Assembly: GCA_007116095.1 (NCBI GenBank)
Contig: SKJD01000248.1
Location: 1 to 8,424, forward strand
DNA length: 8,424 nucleotides
Direction: 5' to 3'
Source of the DNA: Candidatus Hydrogenedentota bacterium
Lineage (GTDB): Bacteria > Hydrogenedentota > Hydrogenedentia > Hydrogenedentales > SCBR16-9
Shown piece by piece: positions 4,723-8,424 of the stretch. A program made the translations under genes and the position numbers. Numbering within the stretch: position 1 is the stretch's first letter; the number at the start of each line of letters is the position of its first letter. The notes beneath the pieces were generated by a model. It was not told the origin of the DNA. It did not search any database and was given only the letters and a program-made list of their open reading frames with translations.

Positions 4723-7700
4723 ATGAAACGCAAACGCCCCAGGCGAGGCGACATTGAACGGAAATTTCTGACCTCCATCCTCTGGGTGGGGGTCATTCCT
4801 GTTGCTTTGGCCTTGATCATCGGCTATGTATTCGCACGGGAAGGCCAGCAAATCGCCGTACGGCAAAGCCTCAGCAGTTCCGCAGCAAAATCCGCCGCCG
4901 GCATTGACCTGGCCCTAAAGGGCCGGTTACAGATGGCCGCCCGGATTTCCCATTCCTCCGAAGTTCTCAATGTCCTGCTTTCCCCCGACGCCCGCGAAGA
5001 TGTTGATCGCCTGACCCGCCTGCTGGCGCGCCTGCGCACGGAAGCCAAACGCGCCGGCGGACTGGAATCCTCCTACAGCCTCTACGATGAACATGGGGAC
5101 ATCATCATCGCCACGGAGGAACTGCCCCTGGAGGAGCAGTCGCATCCGGAATGGACGGATCGCATCTTTGAACCCGCGCTCCTGGATTTCTACATGCTGG
5201 GCGATGACCGGCGTTATGCGGTGCGTTTTGTCAGCCCAGTCTATGATCCGGGCAGTGGCGAGGTACTGGGCTATCTCTCCGAAATACAGGGTGTTCTGGA
5301 CATCTTCGAGTATGCCCTGGACCTCACCCGGGACAGCCTGGGCCGGGATTTCGGCAACCGCTATGAAATATTTCACCTCGCCGACGAAGGCAATTTTGTC
5401 CTGCACCGTCCCCTGGATAACGACGGGGAACTGCGGATGCCCCGGCATGACGTTATGGACCCTACCCTGGCGCAGCGCCTGATGGATTCAGAGAAAGACA
5501 ACGATTCTTTCATATTGTGGCGCTACCGTGTCGGTGATTCCGTCCAGCCCGTTATCATGGCCTATCAGCGCATGCACCCCCGCCACAACCTTTACCTGGC
5601 CGTATATCGACCGACCTACCTGGTTTATCGCGGCATCAATTTTGTCGCTATCCTTACCCTGGTGGTCAGCAGCCTGGTGATCGCCTTTTTCGGCATTATT
5701 ACCTATCGTTTTGTCAACAACAACATCATCCGGCCGGTGGCGTTGTTGAATGAAGGGGCTCAGATCATCCGTCATGGGGACCTGGACCTGAAGCTGAAGA
5801 TCGATACGGGCGATGAGATCGAGGAGCTGGCCTCTTCATTCAACAAGATGGCCACGGCCCTGCGCCATAATCTCAATCGGCTGGCGGAATCGGAAGAGCG
5901 TTATCGGAGTCTTTTTAACTCCATGCGCGACGGCATCTACCAGGCCGACTCCGACGGCAACCTTTCCCTGATGAATCCCGCCGGTGCGGATATTTTGGGC
6001 TATGACAAGCCCGATGAGCTGCATCACATGAACCTGCAGACCCTTTTTGTGGAGCAGGGCGAATATGATCGCATGACCAGTGAGCTGGCGCGCTATCGCT
6101 TTGTCGAGCGTTCCCGTGTCTGGATGCGTACCCGGGACAACCGAGCGATTTGCGTCGAGTTCTCCGCCAGCCAGGTTTTTGACGAGGGCGGGGTGCTGCT
6201 GGGCATGGAAGGCAGCTTCCGGGACGTCACCCAGAACGTGCGGCTGGAACGCGAAGCCCGTGAGCGTTCGGAACGTATCAGTGCGATCAACCAGATTGCC
6301 AACGTCATCAATTCCAGCCTGGAAGCTGGCCGGGTCTTTGAGACTATCGCCGACGAGCTACGCCGCCTGATTCCTTTCGATTATGCCGGGCTGGTGCTGC
6401 GCAGTGATCAGGATGAGCGTTACGTCACCCACCAGCTCTGGCCGGACTTCAGCACCAGCACCCAGGAAGAAGCGCCCATGCCGGTGCTGTCGCAAGAAGT
6501 GGCGGAAGCACGGCAGCCGGTGATTGTGGATAATATTAAACAGGCAGAAGCTTCTCTGGCTGGCCTGTTTCCGGAAGAAATTCAAAGCTGTGTCTGTGTG
6601 CCCCTGCATGCTACCGGGCAGATTATCGGTTCGCTCAATCTCGGCGCGGAACGTATACGCGCCTATGACAAGCATGCGGTGAAGGTGCTCAGCCAGATGG
6701 CCCCGCACGTCGCCGTGGCTATTCGCAATACCCAGTTGGTGGAGAATCTCCAGCATTCGCTGGAAGAGGTTACCCGGGCGCGGGAACGCCTGCACGATGC
6801 CATCGAGGAGTTGAAGACGCTCGATGAGATGAAAACCAACCTGCTGTCGAATGTGTCGCATGAACTACGGACGCCCCTGGTCGCGGTCATGGGCTACAAC
6901 GACATGATTTACAACGGCAAGGTCGGTCCCGTCAACGACATGCAGCGCGAATACCTCAACATCAGCCTGCGCAATATTGAAAAGCTCGTGACGCTGATCG
7001 AGAATCTGCTCGACTTCTCCCGCCTGCATCGGGGCGCCGAAGAGCTTATGTTCGACAACTTCGACCTTGTGGACTGCGCCCAGGCCGCGCTGGACACGGT
7101 AAAACCGACGGCCAACAGCCGCCGTATTGCCCTGAAGATCAATGTCTACGAAGGCGCTACCCTGCTGGAAGGCGAGGATCGCGCCGTCATGGTAGAGGGG
7201 GACAAGGGCAAATTGGGGCAGGTATTCATTAACCTGCTGTCCAACGCGGTGAAATTCAACGAAGATGGCGGTTCCGTCACCATTGATATTCGTGTGGCCG
7301 AAGGCGATGTAGAAATCTCCGTAACGGACACCGGCATTGGCATGCCGGAGGAAGCGCTTGACAAGATTTTCACCCGCTTCTACCAATATGACGCCTCTTC
7401 CACCCGAAAGTATGGCGGCACGGGTATCGGCCTCTCCATATCCCAGGACATCATGCGGCTGCATGGCAGCCGGATACTGGTAAGCAGCAAGGTGGGCGAA
7501 GGAACTCTCTTCTCCTTTACCCTGCCCCTAAGCAGTGCTGATCAGCGTGTTCAAGAAGGCGAAGAAAGCGCTCAGCACCAGCCGTTGCCCATCGAATCGC
7601 ATCTCCTGGTGGCCCTGCTCAGCCAGGATCGCGCCTTGAGCACGCAGATTCGGAGCATGCTCATGCCGGAAGGCATGGAACTGGTGCATGCATCATACCT

Positions 7701-8397
7701 GGAAGTGGCGGTTTCGCTGGTCTTGAAATACCGGCCGGATTGCCTCCTGGTTGACGCCGAGATGCTGGATATCGAGCCTGGGCTACTGGAAGCCATCCAG
7801 GCGCAGCCGGAGCTGGAGCCGATTCCCCTCCTGTTAATCACCAGTGACGATGCCCTGGTAGAACGTTGCAATAACTTTATCGCTGGGCGAATGGGCCGTA
7901 CCTTCCGGAAGAGTACCCTGCTCAGCGCCATCCACTATGCCCTGAGTCGCGGTGTGGGGCAGGCTGCCGAGGGTTTTGGGAATCAACCGCACAGCGAGGC
8001 GGCCCCCAAAGGCCGGAAGATTCTTTGTGTGGACGATGACCCCGAGATTCTGCTGTTTATGAAGCGTTGCCTGGAGGCCAGTGGCTACGAGGCCGTGACC
8101 TGTAAAAATGGGGAAGAGGCGCTGCAACTGCTCCAGCAAGGTGGCTTCTGGCTGGTGCTGCTTGACATCGCCATGCCCGACCTCAATGGCTGGGAAGTCT
8201 GCCGGAGTATCAAGAATGATCCTGGCCTGCGCCATCTTCGGGTCTACTTCGTCACCGCCAAGCCCATCGAACAGGACCCTGGCCGGGTGCATGCCGAAGG
8301 CGCCGAAGGCTACCTCATCAAGCCCTTCAAAGCTGACGATCTCCTCGAAGTGGTGCAGCAATATGACAGCAGCAACCCGTCTAGCGCCAACGCCTGA
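4723..8397 (+). CDS. Membrane-bound hybrid sensor histidine kinase (Cache-like, HAMP, PAS, GAF, HisKA, HATPase, two receivers)
   Basis: The 1224-residue protein senses an unknown signal and autophosphorylates on histidine. Order: basic N-terminus; TM1 (15-38); extracytoplasmic region (39-303) with Cache-like patterns such as SLYDEHGDIIIAT and SPVYDPGSGEVLGYL; TM2 (304-329); HAMP (about 327-382, with IIRPV); PAS (about 390-507, ending in FRDVT); GAF (about 517-672); coiled coil (672-705); HisKA with H713 in SNVSHELRTPL; HATPase with N-box NLLSN (837-841), DTGIGMP (869-875) and GGTGIG (898-903). Receiver 1 (about 959-1075) looks degenerate: the paired acidic residues are replaced by LLSQD, D1011 remains at the acceptor site, and the Lys-Pro motif is lost (TFRKST). 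Receiver 2 (about 1098-1220) is intact: DDD 1104-1106, D1148, T1178, K1200-P1201. No HPt domain is visible. Ligand unknown. Confidence 0.95.
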   Translation: MKRKRPRRGDIERKFLTSILWVGVIPVALALIIGYVFAREGQQIAVRQSLSSSAAKSAAGIDLALKGRLQMAARISHSSEVLNVLLSPDAREDVDRLTRLLARLRTEAKRAGGLESSYSLYDEHGDIIIATEELPLEEQSHPEWTDRIFEPALLDFYMLGDDRRYAVRFVSPVYDPGSGEVLGYLSEIQGVLDIFEYALDLTRDSLGRDFGNRYEIFHLADEGNFVLHRPLDNDGELRMPRHDVMDPTLAQRLMDSEKDNDSFILWRYRVGDSVQPVIMAYQRMHPRHNLYLAVYRPTYLVYRGINFVAILTLVVSSLVIAFFGIITYRFVNNNIIRPVALLNEGAQIIRHGDLDLKLKIDTGDEIEELASSFNKMATALRHNLNRLAESEERYRSLFNSMRDGIYQADSDGNLSLMNPAGADILGYDKPDELHHMNLQTLFVEQGEYDRMTSELARYRFVERSRVWMRTRDNRAICVEFSASQVFDEGGVLLGMEGSFRDVTQNVRLEREARERSERISAINQIANVINSSLEAGRVFETIADELRRLIPFDYAGLVLRSDQDERYVTHQLWPDFSTSTQEEAPMPVLSQEVAEARQPVIVDNIKQAEASLAGLFPEEIQSCVCVPLHATGQIIGSLNLGAERIRAYDKHAVKVLSQMAPHVAVAIRNTQLVENLQHSLEEVTRARERLHDAIEELKTLDEMKTNLLSNVSHELRTPLVAVMGYNDMIYNGKVGPVNDMQREYLNISLRNIEKLVTLIENLLDFSRLHRGAEELMFDNFDLVDCAQAALDTVKPTANSRRIALKINVYEGATLLEGEDRAVMVEGDKGKLGQVFINLLSNAVKFNEDGGSVTIDIRVAEGDVEISVTDTGIGMPEEALDKIFTRFYQYDASSTRKYGGTGIGLSISQDIMRLHGSRILVSSKVGEGTLFSFTLPLSSADQRVQEGEESAQHQPLPIESHLLVALLSQDRALSTQIRSMLMPEGMELVHASYLEVAVSLVLKYRPDCLLVDAEMLDIEPGLLEAIQAQPELEPIPLLLITSDDALVERCNNFIAGRMGRTFRKSTLLSAIHYALSRGVGQAAEGFGNQPHSEAAPKGRKILCVDDDPEILLFMKRCLEASGYEAVTCKNGEEALQLLQQGGFWLVLLDIAMPDLNGWEVCRSIKNDPGLRHLRVYFVTAKPIEQDPGRVHAEGAEGYLIKPFKADDLLEVVQQYDSSNPSSANA

Positions 8398-8424
8398 GCC
8401 ACACTGATTTCAGGCGGGGTGAGA
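8398..8424 (+). other. Short tail after the kinase gene
   Basis: Only 27 bases follow the kinase stop. They contain the small dyad CTGA-TT-TCAG and a G-rich stretch (GGCGGGG) that could precede a next gene, but nothing can be called. Confidence 0.2.

Noticed and set aside
7834..8361. Long minus-strand frames inside the kinase gene
   Set aside because: They are shadows of a continuous multi-domain reading frame with clear kinase motifs.

Overview
The window looks like a chromosomal stretch of a Gram-negative-type bacterium: moderately GC-rich genes, Shine-Dalgarno starts, a probable exported lipoprotein and a membrane-anchored sensor kinase with an extracytoplasmic domain. The IF-1 and RsmA sequences are clearly bacterial but do not point firmly to a phylum. 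My impression is a PVC-like or candidate-phylum (e.g. Hydrogenedentota-type) genome, and this is a guess.

Layout. (1) 1-690, plus strand: the 3' end of a gene for an acidic protein whose visible start is an uninterrupted run of 20 Glu-Pro dipeptides, followed by a beta-rich C-terminal domain I cannot name. (2) 779-1699, plus: rsmA (ksgA), the 16S rRNA dimethyladenosine transferase. (3) 1728-2597, minus, convergent with rsmA: a secreted, probably lipid-anchored glutaminyl-peptide cyclotransferase of the plant-type beta-propeller family. (4) 2598-2960: a 363-base non-coding gap containing GC-rich self-complementary segments, including a hairpin whose loop is complementary to a downstream segment. 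(5) 2961-3179, minus: infA, translation initiation factor IF-1. (6) 3180-4062: an 883-base gap between divergent genes, with an AT-rich core (about 38% GC over 3421-3900 by hand count). It holds a sigma70-type promoter with both hexamers at consensus (3788-3817) and several dyads. (7) 4063-4647, plus: a response regulator with an N-terminal MerR-like helix-turn-helix followed by a receiver, the reverse of the usual order. (8) 4723-8397, plus: a 1224-residue hybrid histidine kinase (TM, Cache-like sensor, TM, HAMP, PAS, GAF, HisKA, HATPase, degenerate receiver, intact receiver).

How the parts relate. rsmA and infA are translation and ribosome housekeeping genes, here not in one operon. The regulator and the kinase are very likely one signalling unit: same strand, 75 bases apart, probably transcribed from the consensus promoter with a leader of about 240 bases. 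The kinase has two C-terminal receiver-like domains but no recognisable HPt domain, so the route of phosphate to the separate regulator is not evident from the sequence. This two-gene system and its leader are the most interesting part of the window.
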